From: DASZPL01 sp035550315
Lineage (GTDB): Bacteria > Actinomycetota > Actinomycetes > JAFAQI01
Assembly (NCBI GenBank): GCA_035550315.1
Contig: DASZPL010000109.1
Coordinates: forward strand, 1 to 33,462
Direction of reading: 5' to 3'
Length of the DNA: 33,462 nucleotides
The notes under the pieces are model-generated. The model was not told the origin of the DNA. It worked only from the letters and a program-made list of their open reading frames with translations, and ran no database searches. The translations under genes and the position numbers were made by a program. Positions 1-8,002 of this stretch are shown piece after piece (position 1 is the first letter of the stretch; every line of letters starts with the position of its first letter).

Positions 1-1
1 A

Positions 2-97
2 GTGATGGTGACGAGCGTCCCCTACCAGCTTGCGTCCTCCGGGCGGGTCGTGCAGCACCAGCACCCGGCTGCCGGCGACGTCCGCCGTGGAGGTTGA
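2..97 (+). CDS. C-terminal end of an upstream gene (possibly APC-family permease), partial
   Basis: An open frame enters from the left edge of the window and ends at a TGA at 95-97, giving about 31 C-terminal residues that start VMVTSVPYQL. The piece is too short to identify by its own sequence. The permease guess is context: in actinobacteria such as Mycobacterium tuberculosis an amino-acid permease gene lies next to the RNA methyltransferase gene of the dxs region. The frame overlaps the proposed GTG start of the methyltransferase by 11 nt, as expected for translationally coupled genes. It could also be non-coding. Confidence 0.4.
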   Translation: MMVTSVPYQLASSGRVVQHQHPAAGDVRRGG

Positions 98-1187
98 GGT
101 CGGGGCGGTCGGGCACGGCGGGATCTGCGTCGCGCACGCGCCGGACGGCCGGGCGGTCCTTGTCCGGCACGCGTTGCCCGGCGAGCGGGTGCGTGTCCTC
201 GTCACGGAGGAGAAGCCGTCGTTCCTGCGGGCGGATGCCGTCGAGATCCTCGCGGCCTCGCCCCACCGGGTCGACCCGCCGTGCCGGTTCGCCGGCCCGG
301 GGCGCTGCGGCGGCTGCGACTGGCAGCACGTGCGGCTGGCCGAGCAGCGGGCGCTGAAGGCGGAGGTCGTCGATGCGGCGCTGCGCCGCATCGCGAAGCT
401 GGAGCGCGACGTCGTGGTGGAGGCGGTGCCGGGTGACCACGAAGGGCTCGGCTGGCGCACCCGGATGCGGCTCGCGGTCGGGCCTGACGGGGTGGCCGGC
501 CTGCATCGACACCGGTCCAGCACGATCGAGCACGTCACCGACTGCCTGATCGCGCACGACTCGCTCCCGGTCGCCTCGGTCGTCGCCGAGCACTGGCCGG
601 ACGTCGACGCGGTCGACCTGCAGTCCTCCGACGAGGTCACGGTTGGCGGGCGCCGCTACCGGATCCCCGAAGGCGGCTTCTGGCAGGTCCACCCCGGCGC
701 CCCGGACGCGCTGACCGGCGCGGTCCTCGGATTTCTCGACGTCCACCCGTCCGACCGTTGCCTGGACCTGTACGGCGGGGTCGGCCTGTTCGCCGGCGCG
801 CTCGCGCCGCTGGTGCCGCGCGGAGACGTGGTGCTCGTCGAGAGCCATCGCGAGGCCGCCCGGGCCGCGGCGGCGAACCTTGCCGATCTGGCGAACGTGA
901 CGGTCGTGGCCGAGCAGGTGGCGCGATGGCTGGCCCGCTTCGGCGAAGGAGCCGACGTGGTCGTGCTCGACCCGCCGCGCAAGGGTGCCGGCGCCGCTGT
1001 CGTCGACGGCATCGTGGCGCTCGGTCCACGGCAGGTCTGCTATGTGGCGTGCGAGCCCGCCTCGATGGCCCGCGACATCGCGACCTTCGTCGGCGCGGGC
1101 TGGTCGCTGACCGGCTTGCGGGCCTTCGACCTGTTCCCGATGACCGCGCACGTCGAGTGCGTCGCGCTGCTGGAGCCCACGACCTAG
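87..1187 (+). CDS. Class I SAM-dependent RNA methyltransferase, TrmA/RumA (m5U) family with TRAM domain
   Basis: Predicted to methylate C5 of a uridine in tRNA or rRNA using S-adenosylmethionine. Counting from GTG 87 (366 aa), residues 1-55 look like a TRAM RNA-binding domain. Cys66, Cys74, Cys77 (C-G-G-C-D-W) and Cys153 match the family's iron-sulfur cluster pattern. FWQVHP at 199-204, the SAM motif DLYGGVGLFAG near 227-237, the DPPRKG motif at 295-300, the catalytic Cys322 (ACEPASMARD) and the C-terminal FPMTAHVE block are all present. A TTG at 30 is an in-frame alternative start, but it would add 19 residues upstream of the usual domain start and overlap the previous frame more. The specific substrate (tRNA U54 or 23S rRNA) cannot be told from sequence. 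dxs follows 10 nt downstream. Confidence 0.88.
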   Translation: MEVEVGAVGHGGICVAHAPDGRAVLVRHALPGERVRVLVTEEKPSFLRADAVEILAASPHRVDPPCRFAGPGRCGGCDWQHVRLAEQRALKAEVVDAALRRIAKLERDVVVEAVPGDHEGLGWRTRMRLAVGPDGVAGLHRHRSSTIEHVTDCLIAHDSLPVASVVAEHWPDVDAVDLQSSDEVTVGGRRYRIPEGGFWQVHPGAPDALTGAVLGFLDVHPSDRCLDLYGGVGLFAGALAPLVPRGDVVLVESHREAARAAAANLADLANVTVVAEQVARWLARFGEGADVVVLDPPRKGAGAAVVDGIVALGPRQVCYVACEPASMARDIATFVGAGWSLTGLRAFDLFPMTAHVECVALLEPTT

Positions 1188-1190
1188 GAT
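1185..1190 (+). promoter_or_regulatory. -10-like box for leaderless dxs transcript
   Basis: TAGGAT overlaps the TAG stop of the methyltransferase and lies exactly 7 nt before the dxs ATG. There is no Shine-Dalgarno in the gap. In actinobacteria a TANNNT box 6-7 nt from the start codon usually marks a leaderless mRNA, so dxs probably has its own promoter here. This is inference from position and sequence. Confidence 0.5.
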
Positions 1191-1197
1191 CGAACTC

Positions 1198-3090
1198 ATG
1201 AGCGGGCTGCTGGAGACCATCCACGAGCCGGCCGATCTGAAGCAGCTCGACGCTTCCCACCTGCCCGCGCTCGCGCAGGAGATCAGAGAGTTCCTGATTT
1301 CGGCGGTCGCCCGCACCGGCGGGCATCTGGGCCCGAATCTCGGGGTCGTCGAGCTGACGATCGCGCTGCATCGCGTGTTCGACTCACCGCACGACGCGAT
1401 CGTCTGGGACACCGGCCATCAGTCCTACGTGCACAAGCTGCTGACGGGCCGGCGCGACCAGTTCGGCGTACTTCGGCAGGCGGGTGGCCTGTCCGGCTAT
1501 CCGTCACGCGCGGAGAGCCGGCACGACTGGGTCGAGAACTCCCACGCCTCCACCGCGCTGTCCTACGCCGACGGCCTGGCGAAGGCCTTCGGGTTGGCCG
1601 GGCAGTCCGACCGGGCGGTCATCGCCGTCGTCGGCGACGGCTCGCTCACCGGCGGCATGTGCTGGGAGGCGCTCAACAACATCGCCGGAGCGCCGGACCG
1701 GCCGGTGGTCATCGTCGTCAACGACAACGGCCGCTCCTACGCCCCGACCGTCGGTGGCCTCGCCGCGCATCTCGCCGGACTGCGGCTGTCGCCGTCGTAC
1801 GAGCGCACCCTCGACCTGGTCAAGACGTCGCTGGCGCGCACCCCGGTGGTCGGCGGGCCCATCTACGAGGCGCTGCACGGCATGAAGAAGGGCGTCAAAG
1901 ACCTCATCCAGCCCCAGGCGATGTTCGAGGACCTGGGCCTGAAGTACGTCGGACCGATCGACGGCCATGACGTGGCCGCGGTGGAGCAGGCGCTGCGTCA
2001 CGCGCGCCGGTTCGGCGGTCCGGTGATCGTGCACTGCCTCACCGAGAAGGGCCGCGGCTACGGTCCGGCCGTCGACGACGAGGCCGACCAGTTCCACTCC
2101 GTCAACGTGATCGACCCGCTCACCGGCCGCCCGGTGTCGGTCGGACCGCCGACGTGGACCAACGTGTTCGCGGAGGAGATGGTGGTGATCGGCGACCAGC
2201 GCCCCGATGTCGTCGCGATCACCGCCGCCATGCTGCGGCCCGTGGGGCTGCACCCGTTTGCCGAGCGCTTCCCGGAGCGCGCCTTCGACGTCGGGATCGC
2301 CGAGCAGCACGCGGTGACCTCGGCCGCCGGCATGGCGATGGGTGGCCTGCATCCGGTGGTGTGCATCTACTCGACGTTCCTCAACCGGGCGTTCGATCAG
2401 GTGCTGATGGACGTTGCGATGCACCACCTCCCCGTGACGTTCGTACTCGACCGCTCCGGCATCACCGGGCCTGACGGCTCCTCGCACCACGGCATGTGGG
2501 ATCTCGCGGTGCTCGGGATCGTGCCCGGGATGCGGGTCGCCGCTCCGCGCGACGCGACGCGGCTGCGCCAGCTGCTCCACGAGGCGGTCGACCACGACAG
2601 CGGGCCGACCGCGGTGCGCTTCCCGAAGGCGTCGGTCGACGACGACATCGCCGCGGTCGACCGGATCGGGGAGATGGACGTGCTGCGCCGCGACGACTCC
2701 AGTGACGTCCTGATCGTGGCGGTGGGCCCCCAGGCCGCGATCGCGCTCGACGTCGCGGACCGGCTGGCGGCTCAGGGGGTCGGCGTCACCGTGGTCGACC
2801 CGCGATGGGTGCTCCCCGTCGACGCCGCGCTGCCGGCGCTCGCCGCCGCACACGAGCAGGTCGTCGTGATCGAGGACGGTGTCGGCGCAGGCGGCGTCGG
2901 CACCGCCATCGCTCGCGAACTGCTCGCCCGCAACATCCGGGTGCCGCTGCGGCAGGTCGCGCTGCCGCAGCAGTTCCTGCCCCACGGCGAACGACCGACC
3001 CTGCTCGCCGAATGCGGCCTGTCGGCGCAGGAGATCGCCCGCGCCGTGATCGAAGCCGCCGCCGGCGCAAGCTCCGTCACCTCCGGGTGA
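1198..3090 (+). CDS. dxs: 1-deoxy-D-xylulose-5-phosphate synthase
   Basis: Condenses pyruvate and glyceraldehyde 3-phosphate to 1-deoxy-D-xylulose 5-phosphate, the first step of the MEP isoprenoid pathway; the enzyme is a cytosolic thiamine-diphosphate homodimer. The 630-residue length is typical. Visible motifs are DTGHQSYVHK (71-80), the ThDP/Mg2+ motif starting GDGSLTGG at 146 and ending at NDN (175-177), and the transketolase-like DVGIAEQHAVTSAAG block with its catalytic Glu. The C-terminal transketolase domain ends normally. The ATG has no Shine-Dalgarno but sits 7 nt after a TAGGAT box, so it is probably leaderless. The TGA stop overlaps the GTG start of the following protease gene. Confidence 0.97.
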   Translation: MSGLLETIHEPADLKQLDASHLPALAQEIREFLISAVARTGGHLGPNLGVVELTIALHRVFDSPHDAIVWDTGHQSYVHKLLTGRRDQFGVLRQAGGLSGYPSRAESRHDWVENSHASTALSYADGLAKAFGLAGQSDRAVIAVVGDGSLTGGMCWEALNNIAGAPDRPVVIVVNDNGRSYAPTVGGLAAHLAGLRLSPSYERTLDLVKTSLARTPVVGGPIYEALHGMKKGVKDLIQPQAMFEDLGLKYVGPIDGHDVAAVEQALRHARRFGGPVIVHCLTEKGRGYGPAVDDEADQFHSVNVIDPLTGRPVSVGPPTWTNVFAEEMVVIGDQRPDVVAITAAMLRPVGLHPFAERFPERAFDVGIAEQHAVTSAAGMAMGGLHPVVCIYSTFLNRAFDQVLMDVAMHHLPVTFVLDRSGITGPDGSSHHGMWDLAVLGIVPGMRVAAPRDATRLRQLLHEAVDHDSGPTAVRFPKASVDDDIAAVDRIGEMDVLRRDDSSDVLIVAVGPQAAIALDVADRLAAQGVGVTVVDPRWVLPVDAALPALAAAHEQVVVIEDGVGAGGVGTAIARELLARNIRVPLRQVALPQQFLPHGERPTLLAECGLSAQEIARAVIEAAAGASSVTSG

Positions 3091-3878
3091 GGCTGGCTCG
3101 GCGGCTCGTCGCAACGGTTGCGGCAGCGGGCAGCGTGCTGGCATCGCCGGCCCACGCCTCGGCGCCGCCTCGCGTCACGGCGACCACGTTCGACGGCACT
3201 CCGACTGTGGGCGCGCTGTTCATCACCGGGTTGTTCCCGCTCCACATCTGCACCGCCAGCGTCGTGGCCAGCGCGGACCGCAGCGTCATCGTCACGGCCG
3301 CGCATTGCGTGCGGAGCGGCACTGCGGCGGGATATGAGTTCGCGCCGGGGTTCCACGACGGCCAGGCGCCGTACGGCATGTGGCGGGTCACCGCCGCCTA
3401 CGCCGCGCCGGCCTGGATCCAGCACACCGACCCGCACGACGACTTCGCGTTCCTGCTCGTCGCGCCCAAGCGGATCGACGGCCGGCAACGCACGTTGCAG
3501 AGCGTGACCGGCGCGAATCGGCTGGGCCGCATCCCAGCGCCGGGCAGTGTCGCCACCGCCTACGGCTACCCGCTCGGCGTCGGTGGCTCCGGGTTGCGGT
3601 GCCGGGCGAGCACCTACCGCAAGGGCGCCTACGACGCGATTCGCTGCAACGGCTTCGCGGACGGCACCAGCGGCGGTCCCTGGCTGGCCGGCTCGGGGAA
3701 GGAGCGCACCGTCGTCGGTCTGGTCGGCGGGCTGCACCAAGGCGGCTGCACGAAACAACAGCTCTACTCGGCACCGTTGGGCGAGGCGGCGCATCGGGCA
3801 CTCGCCAGAGCGGGTCGGCACGGCGCTCCCGACCACTTCCCGGCCCCGCCGAGCGACGGCTGCACGACCGGGCAGTAG
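3087..3878 (+). CDS. Secreted trypsin-like serine protease (S1 family)
   Basis: Predicted exported endopeptidase of 263 aa. Residues 1-24 form a signal peptide (basic MRLARR, hydrophobic core, A-H-A end). The catalytic triad is readable: His73 in TAAHC, Asp119 in HDDFAFL and Ser195 in GTSGGPW. Cys pairs around 55/74 and 172/187 could form disulfides. The start was set at GTG 3087 because it overlaps the dxs stop (GTGA) and begins exactly at the signal peptide; the frame remains open far upstream inside dxs, which is high-GC read-through. Translational coupling to an isoprenoid enzyme is unexpected, and no functional link is evident. The substrate is unknown. Confidence 0.85.
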   Translation: MRLARRLVATVAAAGSVLASPAHASAPPRVTATTFDGTPTVGALFITGLFPLHICTASVVASADRSVIVTAAHCVRSGTAAGYEFAPGFHDGQAPYGMWRVTAAYAAPAWIQHTDPHDDFAFLLVAPKRIDGRQRTLQSVTGANRLGRIPAPGSVATAYGYPLGVGGSGLRCRASTYRKGAYDAIRCNGFADGTSGGPWLAGSGKERTVVGLVGGLHQGGCTKQQLYSAPLGEAAHRALARAGRHGAPDHFPAPPSDGCTTGQ

Positions 3879-3889
3879 CCGGCCGCGCA

Positions 3890-4327
3890 TCAGCCCGCGA
3901 GGAGGCGGTAGCGGAGGTAGCCGCCCGCCGGCTCGCCCTCGGGGACGAACCCGAGCCGTTCGACCAGCCGGCGGGAGGCCACGTTGGACACGTGAACCTC
4001 GGCCTCGATCGTCGTCACCTCGGGCATCGAGCGCAGCATCGCGACCAGCTCGCCGACGGCGCGGCCGCCCAGGCCCTGGCCGCGGCTGGGTGCAGCGAGT
4101 CCATACCCGATCTCGACGACCCCGTCGCGCGGTGGGAGCTTCGTGCCGCACTCGCCGGCGATCCGACCGTCGTCGTCGATGACGAGGCACTGCAGCCCGC
4201 CGCTGCGCGCGAAGCTCAGGCCGGCGACGGTGTCGGCGTGCGGCCAGCCCGGCGCGAGTGGCCATGGGCCGGTCTCGCCGCGAGCGAACGCGTCAGCTTG
4301 TGCCGCGTCGACGCGCAGCAGCCTCAA
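3890..4327 (-). CDS. GNAT-family N-acetyltransferase
   Basis: Predicted acetyl-CoA-dependent N-acetyltransferase of 145 aa in the RimJ/RimL-like branch. The acetyl-CoA pyrophosphate loop is visible as SRGQGLGGRAVGEL, followed by the motif B region EVHVSNVASRRLVERLGF. The proposed TTG start at 4327 overlaps the RNase D stop (TTGA) and begins MRLLRVDAAQ; no ATG or GTG sits near the domain start. It is the second gene of a probable operon with RNase D. The substrate (protein N-terminus, antibiotic or small amine) cannot be predicted. Its 3' end is only 11 nt from the convergent protease stop. Confidence 0.8.
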   Translation of the reverse strand: MRLLRVDAAQADAFARGETGPWPLAPGWPHADTVAGLSFARSGGLQCLVIDDDGRIAGECGTKLPPRDGVVEIGYGLAAPSRGQGLGGRAVGELVAMLRSMPEVTTIEAEVHVSNVASRRLVERLGFVPEGEPAGGYLRYRLLAG

Positions 4328-5571
4328 TCCGGATCGGCCATCGCGGCGGCGAGTGCCGGCCCGACGACGGAGACCTGCCACTGCCGGGCGCCGCCGGCGA
4401 GCAGGAAGTCGGTGACCGCCGCCACGTCCGACGACGGCGGCGACCACGCCAAGCGGCGCAGCAGCTCGGGGGTGAGCAGGTTCTCGGTCGGGATGTTGTG
4501 GCGCTGCGAGGCCTCCGCCATCACCGCGCGCGCCCGGGCGAGCCGGGCGGCGGCGACCGGGTCGCGGTCCGGCCAGCGGCTCGCAGGTGGCGGGCCGTCG
4601 CCGGCGACCGCGGGGCGGGGCAGGTCCGTCTCGGGCAGCGCCCGGGCCGCCTCGATCACCGGCCACAGCTCGGTGGCGAGCCGCCGCGTCGCGCGACCGC
4701 CCCAACCGGCGACCTTCACGAGGTCGGCTTCGGTGGCGGCAGCACTCATGGCGGCCGCGACGATCGCGGCGTCGGTCAGCACCCGGCCGGGCGCGGTGTC
4801 GCGGGCGCGAGCGATGCGGTCGCGTTCGTACCAGACCGCCCGTACGACGGCGAGCTGGCGACGGTTGCGGATGCGATGGATCCCGCTGGTACGCCGCCAC
4901 GGGTCGGCCCGGGGCGCCGCCGGCTCGGTGCTGAGCACCGCCGCGAACTCCTCGTGGGCCCAGTCCAGCTTGCCTTGCCGGCGGAGCACCGCCTCGAGCT
5001 CGTCGCGCAGGTCGAGCAGCACCTCGACGTCGAGCGCGGCGTAGCGCAGCCAGGGCTCCGGCAACGGCCGCTTGGACCAGTCGACGGCGGAGTGCTCCTT
5101 GGCCAGCCGGACGCCGAGGAGGAGCTCGACCATCGTCGCGAGGCCGACCCGCTCGAACCCGGCGAGCCGCGCGGCGAGCTCGGTGTCGAACATCCGCTTG
5201 GGCACGAGGCCGAGCTCGCGCATCGACGGCAGGTCCTGCGACGCGGCGTGCACCACCCACTCGGCGTCGCCGACCGCCTCGGTGATGCGCCGCAGGTCGC
5301 CGAACGGGACCGGGTCGATCAGCAGCGTGCCGTGGCCCTCGCGGCGGATCTGGATCAGATAGGCACGTTGGCCGTAGCGGTAGCCCGATGCGCGTTCGGC
5401 GTCGACGGCCACGGGGCCGCTCCCGTCGCGCAGCGCCTCGGTCGCGGCTTCGAGCGCGGCGAGGGTGTCGATGATCGGCGGTACGCCGCCGCTGGGTTCG
5501 CTGAGCAGCGGAACCTCGGGCGCGTCAGCCTCGATGACCGGCGGCGCGGTCTCCTCGACGGTTTCGCTCAC
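4324..5571 (-). CDS. rnd: Ribonuclease D (DEDDy 3'-5' exonuclease with HRDC domain)
   Basis: A 3'-to-5' exoribonuclease expected to trim tRNA precursors and other stable RNAs in the cytosol. In 415 aa the exonuclease domain spans about 30-205. Motif I has Asp57 and Glu59 (DAERASGYRYG), motif II has Asp113 (HAASQD), and motif III has Tyr177 and Asp181 (YAALD), the full DEDDy set of metal ligands. An HRDC-type helical domain follows from about 230 to 315 with further helical sequence to the end. The GTG start (MSETVEE) has a TAACGT box 7 nt upstream and no Shine-Dalgarno, which suggests a leaderless mRNA. It overlaps the GNAT gene by 4 nt. Confidence 0.93.
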   Translation of the reverse strand: MSETVEETAPPVIEADAPEVPLLSEPSGGVPPIIDTLAALEAATEALRDGSGPVAVDAERASGYRYGQRAYLIQIRREGHGTLLIDPVPFGDLRRITEAVGDAEWVVHAASQDLPSMRELGLVPKRMFDTELAARLAGFERVGLATMVELLLGVRLAKEHSAVDWSKRPLPEPWLRYAALDVEVLLDLRDELEAVLRRQGKLDWAHEEFAAVLSTEPAAPRADPWRRTSGIHRIRNRRQLAVVRAVWYERDRIARARDTAPGRVLTDAAIVAAAMSAAATEADLVKVAGWGGRATRRLATELWPVIEAARALPETDLPRPAVAGDGPPPASRWPDRDPVAAARLARARAVMAEASQRHNIPTENLLTPELLRRLAWSPPSSDVAAVTDFLLAGGARQWQVSVVGPALAAAMADPD

Positions 5572-5578
5572 GCGTTCG

Positions 5579-5584
5579 ACGTTA
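5579..5584 (-). promoter_or_regulatory. -10-like box for leaderless RNase D transcript
   Basis: On the minus strand TAACGT lies 7 nt before the GTG start of RNase D, with no ribosome-binding site in between. The spacing matches leaderless actinobacterial promoters. The 69-nt gap to the response-regulator stop holds nothing else that I can support. Confidence 0.45.
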
Positions 5585-5640
5585 GGGGATGAGACCGCGA
5601 GTACGCATCGGCGCGGCCGGGCGACGGTCCGAGACCGCAG

Positions 5641-6321
5641 CTACCGGACGACCCCGGCGCGCATCGCCATCGCGACCATCTCCGCACGGTCGCCGGTACC
5701 CAGCTTGCGGGCGATGCGGGCGAGATGGCTCTTCACGGTCAGCGCGGACAGGCCGAGCGACTCGCCGATCTCCTTGTTCGAGCGGCCGTCGGCGACGAGC
5801 TGGAGGACCTCGACCTCCCGGCCGGACAGCTCCGAGACGCCGTCGTGCTGCGGACCGCCGCGCAGCCCGGCGGCGAGCAGTGACGCGACCGACGGGTCGG
5901 CGTACACGCCACCGTCGAGGACCCGACGCACCCCGTCGGCGACGACGAGGGGGGATGCGGACTTGAGCAGGTAGCCCTGCGCGCCGGCGACGAACGCCGC
6001 ACGCACGGAGTAGGGGTCGTCGGCGGCGGAGAGCACGACGAGTCGCGGCCAGCCTGCGGCGCGCAGATCCGCGAGCAGGTCCAGGCCCGAACCGTCGGGC
6101 AGGCCGACGTCGAGCACGCAGAGGTCACGGGCGCCGCCGGCGTGGGCCCGCGCACGGGCCTCGGCAACGCTCGCGGCTTCGACGACCTCGCGGGCGCCCA
6201 TCGCGGTGAGCCGGGCAGCCATCGACTCGCGGACCAGCGGGTGGTCGTCGACCACCATCGCGGTGAAACCCGCGACGGGGTCCGGCGAAGGCGCCGGTGT
6301 GCGCTCGACGATCGCGGACAC
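5641..6321 (-). CDS. Two-component response regulator, NarL/LuxR family
   Basis: A 226-aa DNA-binding response regulator. The receiver domain (about 19-140) has the acidic pair Asp25/Asp26 (VVDDHPLVR), the phospho-acceptor Asp71 (LCVLDVGLPDG), Ser98 and the switch Lys120. The LuxR-type helix-turn-helix covers about 163-226 (LSGREVEVLQLVADGRSNKEI). The start was placed at GTG 6321 because a strong GGAGGG Shine-Dalgarno lies just upstream; an ATG at 6441 would add 40 residues of no recognisable domain. It is divergent from the membrane protein and the NarL-type histidine kinase at 6.6-9.0 kb, which is its most likely partner. Its targets are unknown; autoregulation of the shared intergenic region is plausible. 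Confidence 0.92.
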   Translation of the reverse strand: MSAIVERTPAPSPDPVAGFTAMVVDDHPLVRESMAARLTAMGAREVVEAASVAEARARAHAGGARDLCVLDVGLPDGSGLDLLADLRAAGWPRLVVLSAADDPYSVRAAFVAGAQGYLLKSASPLVVADGVRRVLDGGVYADPSVASLLAAGLRGGPQHDGVSELSGREVEVLQLVADGRSNKEIGESLGLSALTVKSHLARIARKLGTGDRAEMVAMAMRAGVVR

Positions 6322-6576
6322 CTGTCCCTCCTCCTGCTCGAATACCGGCGTGGGCACGGCTGGGCCGCCTCGTGCTGACGAGAGGTTTGTCGGCGCGCGA
6401 CAGCGCCTCCTGTAGCCCAACAGGGGTAACGGTTGCTCCATACGGCTGATTGCGCCGAATGGGGGATTGCGGCGATGAATACCGAAGTTCTTGGGCCGAA
6501 CGGCCGAGAATCACCGGCGAGGATGGCGTAGCGCCGTGTGTAGGGGGAGGTCGCCGATGTTCGTCGCGGTGACGTC
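6322..6576. promoter_or_regulatory. Divergent control region between response regulator and sensor genes
   Basis: A 255-nt region that should hold the promoters for both the regulator (-) and the membrane protein/kinase operon (+). It is visibly less GC-rich than the genes. Within it, GATTGCGCCG (6448-6457) and GATTGCGGCG (6465-6474) form an imperfect direct repeat spaced by 17 nt, a candidate binding site for a dimeric LuxR-type regulator. A CCTGT...ACAGG inverted repeat lies near 6407-6422. A strong Shine-Dalgarno (6543-6550) and a short leader ORF occupy the right-hand end. The operator assignment is inference. Confidence 0.4.
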
Positions 6577-6580
6577 ATGA
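6557..6580 (+). CDS. Seven-residue leader ORF coupled to the membrane sensor gene
   Basis: ATG 6557 opens a 7-codon frame (MFVAVTS) that ends in a TGA at 6578-6580, overlapping the ATG of the next gene by ATGA. A near-perfect Shine-Dalgarno, GGGGGAGG at 6543-6550, lies 6 nt before it, whereas the downstream ATG 6577 has no good site of its own. The arrangement suggests that ribosomes load at the leader and re-initiate on the sensor gene. It carries no run of one amino acid that would suggest classical attenuation. The peptide may have no function of its own. Confidence 0.45.
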   Translation: MFVAVTS

Positions 6581-7995
6581 GCCTGATCCCCCCGGCGGCC
6601 CGGCTGCGGCTGGTGACCGTCTTCGCGGCCGGCGTGGCGACCGCTGCCGGCGTGTTGACCGGTTGGGGCAGCCCGGTCAGCTACGCGCTGCCCGTGCTGA
6701 CCGTCTCGGTCCTCGCGGCCGAGCTCGCCGCGGTGCGCCTCACGTTCGGTCGGCAGCGGTGGACCTTCGCCATCACCGAGTCCGCCATCGCGGCGGCGTT
6801 CGTCCAGTCGCCGCGGTCCTGGACCGTCGTCGCGGTCTCCGCCGGGGTGTTCCTGTCCCAGGTCCTGCGCCGCCAGGACCCGATCAGCCTGGCCGTCGTC
6901 GTGTCGCGCTTCGCGGCCGCGACCGCGCTCGGAGCGGAGTTCGCCCACGCCATCGGCGGCGGGCTGTGGGGCGCGATCGGCGGGATGGCGGTGTTCTGGC
7001 TGGCGAACATGGCGTTGCTGGTCATGGCGCTCGCCACCACCACGGGCGGCCGGCTCGGCTCGCTCATCGGCACCAACGTGCCGTTCTCGGCGTTGCACTC
7101 GGTCGGATCGTCGGGCCTGGGCCTGCTCGGCGCGTGGCTGGCCGCCAACGCGCCGCTGGGCCTGTTCGCCCTCGGGGTGCCGTTGGTGCTGCTGTGGATC
7201 TCCTACGACGAGCAGGCGACCCGGTCGGCGGAGACCGCGTTGTTCGTCCAGCTCGCCCGGCTACAGGAGCTCGCGAGCAGCCGGTCGGTGGACGGCTCGG
7301 CGCAGGTGGTGCTGACCGCGGCGAACCGCTCCCTCGACGCGGCCGAGGTCGAGATGGTGCTGCTCGCTCATGAGGGACCGGTGCACTACTCCGGTGACGC
7401 GCAAGGAGTGAAGCGCCGCCGCGTCGATCCCGACGCGCTCGACGAGCCGTGGGTGCTCGACGCGCTGGCCGAGTGCGCCACCAAGACCGGGCTCGAGGAC
7501 AACGCGCCGTGGCTGGTGACCGTGGTCGGCGCAGTCGACAGCCCGCTCGCCGTTCTTCGCGCGCGCCGCCTCGCCGGCAAGCCGCCGTACGGGCGACGCG
7601 AGGTCCTGCTCGCGGGTGTGCTGGCGGCACAGGCGGAGTCCTGGCTGTCGGTCGGCGACCGCCCGGCAGCCGCGCCCGCCGAGGACGTGGCGCACGCCCT
7701 CGGGGACATCGGCGCCGACACCGCGCCGGCGTTGCAGGTCCTGCGCGACTCGGCCAGCCGGCTGTCCCGCCTCGCAGGAGCGGGGGAGTCCGCTGCCGTG
7801 AGTGACATCGTCGACGAGCTGTACGCCGTCGAGCGCGCCGTCGCCTCGCTGCTCGGCGCGATCGCGCTGGCCGCCGAGCCCGACCTCGGCAACGCGCTCA
7901 CCTCCGCGGATCTCCAGATGAGCGGCTCGCGTCGCTTCGACGACTGGACGACGACCGGAGTCGTCGCGGCCCAGCTGAACGAGCCGAGCCTGTGA
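6577..7995 (+). CDS. Integral membrane protein with cytoplasmic C-terminal domain, probable sensor component
   Basis: A 472-aa protein that I do not recognise as a named family. Residues 8 to about 212 contain roughly six hydrophobic segments with short loops. A charged, helical linker follows (about 213-245), then a soluble region (about 245-370, starting AQVVLTAANRSLDAAEVEMVLL) whose length and pattern resemble a GAF/PAS-like ligand domain, and a helical C-terminus. There is no kinase, GGDEF or HTH motif. It lies 7 nt upstream of a sensor histidine kinase, so a role as co-sensor or accessory membrane protein for that kinase is the best inference. Translation is probably coupled to the 7-codon leader. 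Domain assignment needs a profile search. Confidence 0.75.
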   Translation: MSLIPPAARLRLVTVFAAGVATAAGVLTGWGSPVSYALPVLTVSVLAAELAAVRLTFGRQRWTFAITESAIAAAFVQSPRSWTVVAVSAGVFLSQVLRRQDPISLAVVVSRFAAATALGAEFAHAIGGGLWGAIGGMAVFWLANMALLVMALATTTGGRLGSLIGTNVPFSALHSVGSSGLGLLGAWLAANAPLGLFALGVPLVLLWISYDEQATRSAETALFVQLARLQELASSRSVDGSAQVVLTAANRSLDAAEVEMVLLAHEGPVHYSGDAQGVKRRRVDPDALDEPWVLDALAECATKTGLEDNAPWLVTVVGAVDSPLAVLRARRLAGKPPYGRREVLLAGVLAAQAESWLSVGDRPAAAPAEDVAHALGDIGADTAPALQVLRDSASRLSRLAGAGESAAVSDIVDELYAVERAVASLLGAIALAAEPDLGNALTSADLQMSGSRRFDDWTTTGVVAAQLNEPSL

Positions 7996-8002
7996 GCGCC
8001 CG

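Noticed and set aside
1504..3144. A 546-codon minus-strand open frame antisense to dxs
   Set aside because: Composition is Arg/His/Asp-rich low-complexity sequence and it covers the conserved dxs core; it is a shadow frame.
4258..5592. Plus-strand frame of 444 codons opposite RNase D
   Set aside because: RNase D has all DEDDy residues; the opposite frame is Arg/Gly/Asp-rich without motifs.
6322..6441. Upstream ATG extension of the response regulator (40 extra residues)
   Set aside because: The extension has no domain, and the GTG at 6321 has a strong Shine-Dalgarno directly before it.
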